Origin: JANQRV01 sp964533785
GTDB taxonomy: Bacteria > Bacteroidota > Bacteroidia > Chitinophagales > Saprospiraceae
Assembly: GCA_964533785.1 (NCBI GenBank)
Contig: CAZHNG010000094.1
Span: forward strand, 1 to 19,970
Direction of reading: 5' to 3'
Length of the DNA stretch: 19,970 nucleotides
Shown here: positions 1-7,562 of the stretch, in pieces
How positions within the stretch are numbered: position 1 is the first letter of the stretch
Layout of the letters: each line of letters opens with the position of its first letter
Translations under genes and position numbers: made by a program
The notes under the pieces: model-generated
The model's database searches: none
Seen by the model: the letters and a program-made list of their open reading frames with translations, nothing else
What the model was told of the DNA's origin: nothing

Positions 1-383
1 TTTACCCACAAGTTCTCATTTATTTTCATTTATTTATTTTGATGCGTTTGCCCTATGGAAAAAAAGCTTTGTTTTGTTTCGTTTTGTAAGACACCGGATA
101 CCAGATGCCGAGGAAAGGGGAAGTTATTGGAATGAATTTTTTGTGCAGTAGTAGTCCTACGGTTTCTGAGTCTGATAATGGGGTGACAAAGGAGTATAAA
201 ATAGATGAGATGTATAGGATCTGGTTTTTAGGGACCTTAAAGCTTGCGATCGCACTCATCATACTCATGTCATCTAGCGTCCTCACCTACTGTGCCAGTA
301 ATGGCCGGCAGGGTCGGGTAGGTGAAATCTGGCATCTGAAATTTGGTATCTCTAAAAGCGATTTTCCTTTTCGTATATATTTT

Positions 384-434
384 ATACTTGACGCGAAGTG
401 GTTTGGGATTTCCCAAACCTACTTCGGTCAGTAT
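384..434. repeat. long imperfect hairpin 1 (GGTTTGGG core)
   Basis: Positions 384-408 pair with 411-434 across a TT loop at 409-410. Counting by hand, 23 base pairs form, interrupted only by single-base bulges at T389, G393 and T420. The core is GGTTTGGGA-TT-TCCCAAACC (400-419). There is no T-run after either arm, so it is not a typical terminator. The same core recurs in the adjacent hairpin. Confidence 0.75.
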
Positions 435-485
435 ATACCGTACCTAAAGATGGTTTGGGTTCCCAAACCATTTCAACGTCGGTAT
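435..485. repeat. long imperfect hairpin 2, same core as hairpin 1
   Basis: The core TGGTTTGGG-TT-CCCAAACCA (451-470) is a perfect 9-bp stem. It is extended by A450-T471, a G449-T472 wobble and A448-T473. After an internal loop, the outer stem ATACCG (435-440) pairs with CGGTAT (480-485). It abuts hairpin 1 exactly and shares its GGTTTGGG/CCCAAACC core, so the two look like a duplicated or paired palindromic unit. Confidence 0.65.
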
Positions 486-970
486 AGTAAGTACGGTCGC
501 CTACCTGGAATAGTTTTGGTTAATTATGGTTTTCGGTAATTATCCTGCTCTCTTAATGCTAAACCAGTCGGCGGCCTTTTTTATTTTACAAATGCAGCAT
601 GGAGATTTGCTTTTGACTGTGCTTAACCCTATATTAGTCCCACATTGTTTTAGCTTTCCACACCTATATAATATATGAAATGGAATAAAAGGTAGGGATA
701 CCTTTGGATTCCTTCATTTTCTCCCTCAAAGGAAATTTGCATCATAAACAAGTTGGGTAGACAATAGTCAGGTGGCTGTTTGCTGCTTATAAATATTGGA
801 TTGTAGCATTTTGGCAGATGCAGGGATCTGCAATTGGATCTATTAAATCGTTCGTCCGCGCAGGTGCGCAGGGCAACGGAATAATCCGGGAAAGTGTTAT
901 TTTTTGTGTTTTTTAAAACAGCTTTAAAAAATAATTGTCAAAATAAAAGTTTTTATACTATTTTTTTATT

Positions 971-978
971 TATATTTG
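971..978 (+). promoter_or_regulatory. candidate Bacteroidota -7 element
   Basis: TATATTTG matches the Bacteroidota TAnnTTTG -7 consensus and lies 32 bp before the ATG of the DUF433 gene. I found no good TTG/TTTG -33 element at the usual 19-23 bp spacing. The surroundings are very T-rich, so a chance match is possible. Confidence 0.35.
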
Positions 979-1009
979 TGTTAATTGGTGTAATTAAAAT
1001 CATTTCGAC

Positions 1010-1249
1010 ATGCAAACGAGTGTTTCTTTTAGCAGAGAAGAACTGCTTTCCAGAATTGATATGGGCAAACTGCAACCATCTATCAAGAACAGCGAATTTA
1101 CCATTAGTGAAATTTTAGGGTTTATGCTATCGGGGATGACCATAGAAGATATCATGTTCACTTATCCTGAATTGGAAAGAGAGGACGTTATGGCCACCCT
1201 GTTCTACGCAATGCAGTTGGCAAACGTACAGGGTATTTCCGATAATTAA
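1010..1249 (+). CDS. DUF433 domain protein, antitoxin-like
   Basis: This 79-residue protein matches the DUF433 family (known family feature: small helix-turn-helix proteins, often VapB45-like antitoxins paired with a PIN-like DUF5615 toxin). The visible support is the stretch SEILGFMLSGMTIEDIMFTY followed by PELEREDVMATLFYAMQLA (about residues 33-70), which fits the usual 'ml.aGms.eeIl..yPeL..edv.aal.yA' pattern. The upstream half of the family motif, usually G.P.I.GTRI.V, is replaced by PSIKNSEFTISEI, so the fold is recognisable but divergent. No second gene follows: the next 400 bp are non-coding, so it stands alone. The start is the ATG at 1010; no Shine-Dalgarno is visible, as is usual in this phylum. 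A role as antitoxin or regulator is inferred from the family only. Confidence 0.75.
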   Translation: MQTSVSFSREELLSRIDMGKLQPSIKNSEFTISEILGFMLSGMTIEDIMFTYPELEREDVMATLFYAMQLANVQGISDN

Positions 1250-1648
1250 TTTAATTTTTTGCAGAAGCAATCAAAAAAAGTTTTGTCATCAGTAGGTTGA
1301 AGTTTTTTTAAAAAATTTAAAATCTCACGCAAATGGGAGCATTTTGCTTCCATGAATCGAAGTATTTACGAAAAATAAATCCCGTAAAAACAATTGCTCA
1401 CTTTTGTCGCTTCGCCAGCAAAATTAAGCAACCTCTATGTTCTCTATTCCAGCCCTGACCCATACGGGCCCTACGTGGCGGGCCCCACGTGGCGGGCCCC
1501 ACGTGGGCGGTCATAACCTGGGACAGTAGGCGGTTTTAATCAAAATTTTAAACGACGAGTTCCCGGAAAAAGCCCCTCAAATTTGAAATCTCCTTTCAAG
1601 AATTACAGAAATAGGTTACTTTCGAGCGTCAATTCAAAAAATTGAAAG
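1250..1648. other. intergenic region with GC-rich tandem repeat
   Basis: This is a 399-bp spacer between the DUF433 gene and mtnA. It contains a small hairpin at 1334-1352 (TGGGAGC-ATTTT-GCTTCCA with one G-T pair) and the GC-rich triple repeat at 1465-1506. I looked for a SAM-type riboswitch upstream of mtnA and did not recognise one. Confidence 0.6.
1465..1506. repeat. three tandem 14-bp GC-rich repeats
   Basis: Three head-to-tail copies of CGGGCCCYACGTGG occupy 1465-1478, 1479-1492 and 1493-1506; the first has T where the others have C. Each unit holds the palindrome GGGCCC, and the second and third also hold CACGTG. The block is nearly all G+C in an otherwise AT-rich spacer and is followed by a partial GCGG. 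Confidence 0.9.
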
Positions 1649-2758
1649 ATGAAAATAGAAGGGCAACATTTTCGTACTATTTGGCTGAAGCAGGGTGATC
1701 CTACCGTTATACAGATCATCGATCAGCGGTGGTTACCCCATCAGTTGGTCATTGAGAACCTTATTGAAGTAGACGATTTTGTCAATGCAATACGCGAGAT
1801 GCACGTGCGTGGTGCTCCTTTGATAGGCGGAACGGCTGCTTTAGGATTGTATAAAGCGGTATTAACGGCTCCCGATGATGATGATGGGTTTGAGATCTTT
1901 GTTGAAGAATCTATTCAACGATTGCAGAATACCCGGCCTACGGCGATAGATCTGTTTAATGCACTGGATAGGGTGAAAAGATCGATGCTGTCCGGTACTT
2001 CCAAATCGGAAAAAGTGCAACTGGCCCTAAAAGCGGCTACGGAACTGATCGACGAAAGTGCAGCACACTGCAAGCAAATTGGAGAAAACGGATTACCCCT
2101 CATTGAAGCCATCAGCCTCAAAAAAAAAGGTCAACCTGTCAATGTTTTAACCCATTGTAATGCCGGCTGGATGGCTTGCATTGACTACGGTACGGCTACG
2201 GCTCCCATCTATGCGGCTTACGACAAGGGGATTGACGTACACGTATGGGTAGATGAAACCCGCCCCCGCAATCAGGGTGCCCGCATTACTGCCTTTGAAT
2301 TACTTCATCACGGTGTGCCGCACACTATTATTCCCGATAACACCGGTGGTCATCTTATGCAGCACGGAATGGTAGACCTTGTCATTGTCGGCACCGACCG
2401 GACCACTCGCACCGGAGACGTAGCTAACAAAATAGGCACGTATTTAAAAGCTTTGGCTGCTAAAGATAATGACGTTCCGTTTTATGTGACTCTGCCTTCT
2501 TCAAGCTTTGATTTTACCATTCGCGACGGTCGAACTGAAATCCCCATTGAACAACGCGATCCTGAAGAAGTGAAATACATCCAGGGCTTCCATGGTGATG
2601 CTATAAAAAAGGTGTTGCTCACTCCAAAGGACAGTCCGGCCGTGAACTATGGATTTGACGTAACACCTGCCCATCTGGTGACGGGCCTGATCACCGAGCG
2701 TGGGATTTGCGAAGCCAGTGAGGCAGGAATTGGAACATTATACCCGGAAATTGATTAG
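1649..2758 (+). CDS. mtnA: S-methyl-5-thioribose-1-phosphate isomerase
   Basis: The 369-residue product belongs to the eIF2B-alpha/MtnA isomerase family. It should convert 5-methylthioribose-1-phosphate to methylthioribulose-1-phosphate in the methionine salvage pathway in the cytoplasm. Visible marks are VRGAPLIGGTAALGL (53-67), LTHCNAGWMA (167-176) with the catalytic Cys170, DETRPRNQGARITAFEL (202-218), and GTDRTTRTGDVANKIGTY (248-265) with the catalytic Asp250. The length is normal for MtnA. The start is the ATG at 1649, in a context ending TTGAAAG. No other methionine-salvage gene (mtnK, mtnB, mtnC, mtnD) is in the window. Action on 5-deoxyribose-1-phosphate, as reported for some MtnA relatives, is an alternative that the sequence cannot settle. 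The stop codon TAG is the first part of a TAGACTTGTTCGG motif seen again at 17800. Confidence 0.93.
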   Translation: MKIEGQHFRTIWLKQGDPTVIQIIDQRWLPHQLVIENLIEVDDFVNAIREMHVRGAPLIGGTAALGLYKAVLTAPDDDDGFEIFVEESIQRLQNTRPTAIDLFNALDRVKRSMLSGTSKSEKVQLALKAATELIDESAAHCKQIGENGLPLIEAISLKKKGQPVNVLTHCNAGWMACIDYGTATAPIYAAYDKGIDVHVWVDETRPRNQGARITAFELLHHGVPHTIIPDNTGGHLMQHGMVDLVIVGTDRTTRTGDVANKIGTYLKALAAKDNDVPFYVTLPSSSFDFTIRDGRTEIPIEQRDPEEVKYIQGFHGDAIKKVLLTPKDSPAVNYGFDVTPAHLVTGLITERGICEASEAGIGTLYPEID

Positions 2759-3015
2759 ACTTGTTCGGTGGCTTCTGATTGAGCGAATAAGGATGCCCGG
2801 GTTTTTTTAAAAGATCTGACCTAACAGTGGTAAAGGTAAGTCAGTTATGAATTAGTGAAATGACAATACCGCCATCTGATCATCGATCTGTGATTGTGCT
2901 GTCGTAAGAAAAAAGTAAAATCCCGAAGACCTGAGAACAAAGCAGTTCAACTTTGTGTTTAATTGCTCAAATTAAACGTATTTATTTTATGATCAATTAT
3001 AAAGAATTAATTAAT

Positions 3016-3567
3016 ATGAAGAATATCTTAATCGTTGCACTTTTGAGCTTATTCATCGTTGCATGTGGTGGCGAAAGTTCGTCAGATACGAATGCAACGA
3101 CTACTACCTCACAAACGGAGTCTGAAGATAGAGCAACTCCGCAAGAAACAACTAATGAAGTGGAAATGGATGAAACGGATCAGGAAGAATCATTTGACGT
3201 GGTCGTTGAACTAGCGGGAAATGACCAAATGCGCTACGATAAGGAGGAGATCCGCGTAGAAGAAGGCCAAAGGGTTAAGTTGGTTTTTACTCATACGGGG
3301 AAACTTCCGAAAGAATCCATGGGGCATAATTTTGTGTTGCTGGAGAAATTTGTCGGCATTCCACTCTTTGCGGCGAAAGCTATGAAAGCAAAGGATAATG
3401 ATTATATACCAGAAGATGGGGAAGACATTATCGCTCATACCAAGATGATCGGTGGAGGGGAATCTACTTCTATCATCTTTGACGCTCCTGAAAAAGGGAC
3501 TTACGATTTTATTTGTACTTTTCCGGGGCATTACAGCTTAATGCAAGGAAAGTTTATTGTTGAATAA
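3016..3567 (+). CDS. azurin-like blue copper lipoprotein
   Basis: This is an electron-transfer cupredoxin of the azurin family, 183 residues from the chosen start. Residues 1-16 form a lipoprotein signal with lipobox IVAC, so Cys17 would be lipidated and the protein tethered in the periplasm or outer membrane. A Ser/Thr/Glu-rich linker (18-60) follows, then the cupredoxin domain (61-183). The four type-1 copper ligands are visible: His104 in GHNFVLL, then Cys167, His172 and Met176 in CTFPGHYSLMQGKF. I chose the ATG at 3016 because it puts the signal peptide at the N terminus; the upstream in-frame ATG at 2989 adds nine charged residues. The gene stands alone and converges with the next one over a hairpin. 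The redox partner is unknown; cytochrome c oxidase or peroxidase are possibilities by family knowledge. Confidence 0.92.
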   Translation: MKNILIVALLSLFIVACGGESSSDTNATTTTSQTESEDRATPQETTNEVEMDETDQEESFDVVVELAGNDQMRYDKEEIRVEEGQRVKLVFTHTGKLPKESMGHNFVLLEKFVGIPLFAAKAMKAKDNDYIPEDGEDIIAHTKMIGGGESTSIIFDAPEKGTYDFICTFPGHYSLMQGKFIVE

Positions 3568-3646
3568 ACAATTGATAACACCTTCCGAATAAGTCTGATT
3601 AAGAAAAGTGGAGAATAAGAATCCTCTACTAATCACACGCAGCGAC

Positions 3647-3677
3647 GTAAGGCGGTTGCTTTCCGCAACCGCCTTAC
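3647..3677. terminator. hairpin between convergent genes, probable terminator
   Basis: A perfect 13-bp stem (GTAAGGCGGTTGC at 3647-3659, complement at 3665-3677) encloses the loop TTTCC. It lies 80 bp after the azurin stop and 38 bp before the stop of the opposing nuclease gene. The plus-strand trailer TTAATTACCTTA is only weakly T-rich, and the minus side has no T-run, so its use as a bidirectional terminator is inferred from position and stem strength. Confidence 0.65.
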
Positions 3678-3714
3678 TTAATTACCTTAGTGTCAAGTTA
3701 AATATCCCTGAAGA

Positions 3715-4755
3715 TTAAGAGGCGCGTTCTAATTTATCCTCTAAGTACTCATCTGCATAATCAATTCTCAATTCCACCCAAAGTGGGAAATGATCCGAAA
3801 TTTGGTGGGTTCTCCATTGACTATAGTTTTTGTATAGCTCTTCTTTTTTAGGTTTTTTCATTAAGCTCTGGTAAGTTGCTTCTTCATCATCCCTGAAAAC
3901 AACATCAAAAAAATCAAAATTACCACCGCGCATGACCTCAAACCGGTTCTTTCTTTCCCTCAACAAAATTTGATCATATTGCCGTCTGTTTTTACCAATA
4001 TTAGTGTAGTAATCTTTTTTTAATAATGGATAAGGGCATTCAAAACCAGCTTCTTGCAAAACCTGGTAAGTTTTATCTTCTTTTTTGAAAATGTTGAAAT
4101 CCCCGAGGAGTATGATTTTGCGGGCCCAGGCTGTCGGGTCTTCTGTTCTATTCTTCAGAAAATCAGCTACTTGCCGTATCTCTTCGACACGCTCTGGTGA
4201 TTCAGCCGTACCTTCACCCCATTGGATATGTACACTACAAAGCATGAATTTGGCCCATCCTGCTGAAAATCCACAAATTAAAGGTGTTCTCCAGATTTGT
4301 TCAATAGGCAGTCTCTCTCCAGCTTCGTTTTTAACAGGGGGGAGAACCATTTCTCCAGCTAAACCGCTAAATTTTATCTTGCGAGAATCATATACGAAAG
4401 CAATACGCTCATCGTTCCCTTGTCTGCCTTCCGTAGCATCGGAAAAAATATATTTCCAATGACCACCCAATAGTTCCATAACCCTATCTAGGGCTGTCAT
4501 ATCCCGGTATACTTCTTGTACAGCAACAATATCAAAACTGGCAATAATTTCAGCGATATAATAATAGGATTCCGTCAATCGATAACCATAGATCGGCTTA
4601 TCAAAATCCCGAAGATTCCAAGTCGCCAGTAAAAGGGTTTTTGATTGAGTCCGCGTGGGAATTTGTTCTCGAAGGGACCTGCGTAACCTAATTAATCTAT
4701 CGACGGTCCTTTTACCTTCTTCACTACTAGGGTCTAATTTTTGGTAGAATGGCAT
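3715..4755 (-). CDS. endonuclease/exonuclease/phosphatase family protein
   Basis: This 346-residue protein has the full DNase I/EEP fold signature. The metal- and substrate-binding motifs are ATWNLRDF (Asn47), VAVQEVY (Glu81), CSVHIQWG (His176), LLGDFNIF (Asp219, Asn221) and ISDHFPLWVEL (Asp321, His322). These residues are those used by EEP enzymes for Mg-dependent phosphodiester cleavage. No signal peptide is visible, so action in the cytoplasm is likely; the substrate (DNA, RNA or a phospho-small molecule) cannot be told. The N-terminal about 38 residues (KLDPSSEEGKRTVDRLIRLR...) are an extra helical segment before the domain. The gene is transcribed away from the Lhr-like helicase, with a 275-bp shared upstream region. 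A divergent nuclease/helicase pairing is suggestive but unproven. Confidence 0.85.
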   Translation of the reverse strand: MPFYQKLDPSSEEGKRTVDRLIRLRRSLREQIPTRTQSKTLLLATWNLRDFDKPIYGYRLTESYYYIAEIIASFDIVAVQEVYRDMTALDRVMELLGGHWKYIFSDATEGRQGNDERIAFVYDSRKIKFSGLAGEMVLPPVKNEAGERLPIEQIWRTPLICGFSAGWAKFMLCSVHIQWGEGTAESPERVEEIRQVADFLKNRTEDPTAWARKIILLGDFNIFKKEDKTYQVLQEAGFECPYPLLKKDYYTNIGKNRRQYDQILLRERKNRFEVMRGGNFDFFDVVFRDDEEATYQSLMKKPKKEELYKNYSQWRTHQISDHFPLWVELRIDYADEYLEDKLERAS

Positions 4756-5030
4756 AATAAATTTGCTTTAGCTATCAATTTATTGTCAATATCTTTTTCT
4801 TCAAGGGATATTAATCACTATAAGTGGTGATATGTATCAACTCAATTGCGTACAGATCAGATTGCGTAGCTTGCAGCAATGGCAAGTCTGATTGGAAAAC
4901 AAGACCAATTTTAACGTATGAAGAGTGTATTTTTATGTGGCTCATCTGGTCTTGAACTTCTCCGGTAAATTCTTGTTTTTTTTCGTGCCTAGTGGTTCCC
5001 ACCAGCAGCTTAACTATACGAATCGGCACA
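4756..5030. promoter_or_regulatory. shared divergent upstream region with inverted repeats
   Basis: This spacer should hold the promoters of the EEP nuclease (minus) and the helicase (plus). It contains ATCAC...GTGAT (4814-4831), a nested inverted repeat made of ATCAGA (4856-4861), CTTGC (4870-4874), GCAAG (4882-4886) and TCTGAT (4887-4892), and CAAGACCA (4900-4907) opposite TGGTCTTG (4947-4954). No convincing Bacteroidota -7/-33 pair was found. Any regulator-binding role is speculative. Confidence 0.35.
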
Positions 5031-7505
5031 ATGAAAAACGCTGAATACATCAAGATCGGTCAATCCTGGTTTACCCAGCAAGCCTGGAAACCCTTTCCTT
5101 TCCAATTAAAAGCCTGGGAAGCTCATTTGGAAGGCTATTCCGGCCTGGTCAATGCACCCACGGGTAGCGGGAAGACTTACAGTTTGATCATTCCGATCTT
5201 GTTAGAGTATATCCGGGAAAAACAATTGGCGGATCTTCATAAAAGAAAAGAAGCCGGTCACAAAGGCCTGCATGCCATTTGGATTACGCCTATCCGGGCC
5301 TTAACCCGGGAGATCCAATACGCAGCACAAAGAGCTGCCAATGAACTTGGTTTGGACTGGGACATAGCCATTCGTTCCGGCGACACGAAAACCAAAGAAA
5401 GAAACCGCCAGAAAAGAAAACCACCGCAGATCCTGATCACTACACCCGAAAGTTTGCACCTTTTACTGGCCTCAAAAGACTACGCCAAGTACTTCAAAGA
5501 ATTGAAAACCATTGTAGTAGATGAATGGCATGAATTAGTAGGATCCAAAAGGGGGGTACAGATGGAACTGGCTTTGTCTCGCCTGAAAGGTTTTTTACCC
5601 GGTTTGAAGGTATGGGGTATTTCTGCAACTATTGGCAATATGGAAGAGGCGCTGGAAGTGCTTTTAGGGCATACCTACCATACCGGCCAATACAAAGTCA
5701 TCCGGTCGAATATTGTCAAACAGGTGGAGATCGAATCGCTTTTACCCGATGAGATCGAAAAATTTCCCTGGGCCGGCCACCTGGGTATAACGATGGTGGA
5801 AAAAGTTTTGCCCATTATTGAGCAAAGTAAGAGTACCCTCATTTTTACGAATACGCGTTCCTTTTGTGAAATGTGGTACCAAAAATTACTGGCCGTTGCG
5901 CCTGATTTAGCGGGCATTATCGCCATGCACCATGGTTCGATCAGTCGGGAATTGAGGGATTGGGTGGAAAATGCCCTGCACGAAGGAGTGTTGAAGGCGG
6001 TGGTGTGCACTTCGAGTCTCGACTTAGGGGTAGACTTTCGGCCGGTAGAGACCATTATCCAAATCGGTAGCCCAAAAGGGGTGGCTCGCTTTATTCAACG
6101 GGCCGGCAGGAGCGGCCATCAACCGGGAGCAGTCAGTAAGATTTACTTCGTACCTACTCATTCCCTTGAGTTATTGGAAAGTGCAGCTTTGCGACAGGCC
6201 GTAGAAGAACGAAAATTGGAAAGCAGAATTCCTTACCTGCGATCCTTTGATGTTCTAGTGCAATATTTGGTGACTTTAGCAGTTTCGGACGGCTTTTATC
6301 CCGACGAAATTTATAAAGAAATCACCGGCACTTTTTCGTATAGCACCGTAACTGAGCAGGAGTGGTCCTGGCTACTGGATTTCATTACTACTGGCGGTGA
6401 TTCTCTGCGCGCCTATAATGAATACAAAAAAGTGACGATCGAAGACGATGGTGCTTACCGGGTTAAGGAACGCTTTATCGCTATGCGGCACCGCCTTTCT
6501 ATTGGGACTATCGTTAGCGATAACAATTTATTGGTCAAATATGTCAGCGGTAAGAAGATCGGTACGATTGAAGAATGGTTTATTTCACAGATCAATCCGG
6601 GGCAAACTTTTTGGTTCGGCGGTCGTAGCCTGGAGTTGGTCCGGATTAAGGGAATGGAAGTACACGTGCGCAAGAGTAACAAAAAGACGGGAAAGGTGCC
6701 TTCTTGGATGGGAGGACGGATGCCGCTTTCTTCTGAATTATCCGCTTTTCTGCGCCTGAAGATGGATGAGTTGAAACGCCATCACTTGGAAGATGTCGAG
6801 TTGAAAACTTTGGAGCCTTTACTTGAAACCCAGGAATCACGATCGTACGTACCGGGAACGGATGAATTATTGATCGAGTATTTTCAGTCCAGAGAAGGCT
6901 ATCATTTGGTAATATTCCCTTTTGAAGGCCGCTTTGTGCACGAAGGGATGGGCTCTCTGATCGGTTACCGGCTTTCACAAATGAAGCCATTGAGCTTTTC
7001 GATCGCTATGAACGATTATGGGTTTGAACTATTATCAGATACTGAAATACCAATTGAAGAAGCCTTACAAGGAGATTTGTTCTCCACGGATAGTTTAAGC
7101 CTCGATATTCAAAAAAGCATCAATTCAGTAGAAATGGCCCGCCGTCAATTCCGGGATATTGCCAGCATCTCTGGATTGGTTTTTCGCGGCTTTCCCGGCA
7201 GGGAAAAGAAAGACAAACACTTGCAATCTTCTTCGCAGTTATTTTTTGATGTTTTTAATGATTATGAACCTGAGAATTTATTGCTACTCCAATCCTACGA
7301 CGAGGTAATGAATTTCTGGCTGGAAGAAGGCCGGTTGCGGTTGGCCTTGGAGCGCATTCAAAATCAAAAGATCCTGCTCAGTAAGCCCGATAAACCTACC
7401 CCTTTTGCTTTTCCGATCATTGTCGATCGATTAAGGGAAAAATTGAGTTCCGAAAAACTGGAAGACCGGGTGCGGAAGATGAAATTGCAGTTGGCGGTGG
7501 AATAG
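5031..7505 (+). CDS. Lhr-like DExH helicase, ligase-associated type
   Basis: This is an 824-residue superfamily 2 helicase of the Lhr/'ligase-associated DNA damage response DExH box helicase' type. The N-terminal FTQQAWKPFPFQLKAWEAHL is typical of that subgroup. Motifs in order: Walker A APTGSGKT (42-49), DEWH (164-167), SAT (198-200), SSLDLGVDF (328-336) and QRAGRSGH (356-363). The C-terminal half (about 380-820) corresponds to the winged-helix and Lhr core extension. It should be an ATP-driven 3'-5' helicase acting in DNA repair. I chose the ATG at 5031; an in-frame GTG at 4992 would add 13 residues lying before the conserved start. In many bacteria this gene sits with an ATP-dependent DNA ligase, an exonuclease and the PdeM phosphoesterase; none of those is next to it here. 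Confidence 0.9.
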   Translation: MKNAEYIKIGQSWFTQQAWKPFPFQLKAWEAHLEGYSGLVNAPTGSGKTYSLIIPILLEYIREKQLADLHKRKEAGHKGLHAIWITPIRALTREIQYAAQRAANELGLDWDIAIRSGDTKTKERNRQKRKPPQILITTPESLHLLLASKDYAKYFKELKTIVVDEWHELVGSKRGVQMELALSRLKGFLPGLKVWGISATIGNMEEALEVLLGHTYHTGQYKVIRSNIVKQVEIESLLPDEIEKFPWAGHLGITMVEKVLPIIEQSKSTLIFTNTRSFCEMWYQKLLAVAPDLAGIIAMHHGSISRELRDWVENALHEGVLKAVVCTSSLDLGVDFRPVETIIQIGSPKGVARFIQRAGRSGHQPGAVSKIYFVPTHSLELLESAALRQAVEERKLESRIPYLRSFDVLVQYLVTLAVSDGFYPDEIYKEITGTFSYSTVTEQEWSWLLDFITTGGDSLRAYNEYKKVTIEDDGAYRVKERFIAMRHRLSIGTIVSDNNLLVKYVSGKKIGTIEEWFISQINPGQTFWFGGRSLELVRIKGMEVHVRKSNKKTGKVPSWMGGRMPLSSELSAFLRLKMDELKRHHLEDVELKTLEPLLETQESRSYVPGTDELLIEYFQSREGYHLVIFPFEGRFVHEGMGSLIGYRLSQMKPLSFSIAMNDYGFELLSDTEIPIEEALQGDLFSTDSLSLDIQKSINSVEMARRQFRDIASISGLVFRGFPGREKKDKHLQSSSQLFFDVFNDYEPENLLLLQSYDEVMNFWLEEGRLRLALERIQNQKILLSKPDKPTPFAFPIIVDRLREKLSSEKLEDRVRKMKLQLAVE

Positions 7506-7562
7506 GGTGATCATTTTAGTATATTATATCGAAACTTTAGTCGCAGTGAGAATTAAGGTCAT

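Larger units (their letters stand above)
1..1009. other. gene-free region with hairpins and degenerate repeats
   Basis: I see no convincing gene in the first kilobase. Open frames exist on both strands (for example 105-539 plus, 53-286 minus), but their translations resemble no family. The plus frame runs through two large hairpins and through the repeat tracts, which argues against coding. What the region holds is a degenerate TCTGGCATCT-type repeat (97-109 in reverse orientation, 328-352 forward), the twin hairpins at 384-485, and an AT-rich leader just before the DUF433 gene. The stretch 541-890 shows no recognisable structure. A short-peptide gene or a small RNA here cannot be excluded. 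Confidence 0.6.

Noticed and set aside
105..539. A 144-codon plus-strand open frame
   Set aside because: It crosses the twin hairpins and repeat tracts, has no family resemblance and no promoter or conserved start; treated as non-coding.
1260..1648. SAM riboswitch upstream of the methionine-salvage gene
   Set aside because: No conserved SAM-box elements or terminator/antiterminator arrangement were recognised.
2759..2815. Intrinsic terminator after mtnA at GCCCGGGTTTTTTT
   Set aside because: There is a T-run but no adequate stem in front of it; CCCGGG is only a 6-bp palindrome.
4811..5053. An 80-codon minus-strand open frame upstream of the EEP nuclease
   Set aside because: It overlaps the helicase start, resembles no family and lies in the divergent promoter region; a tiny gene cannot be excluded but is not supported.
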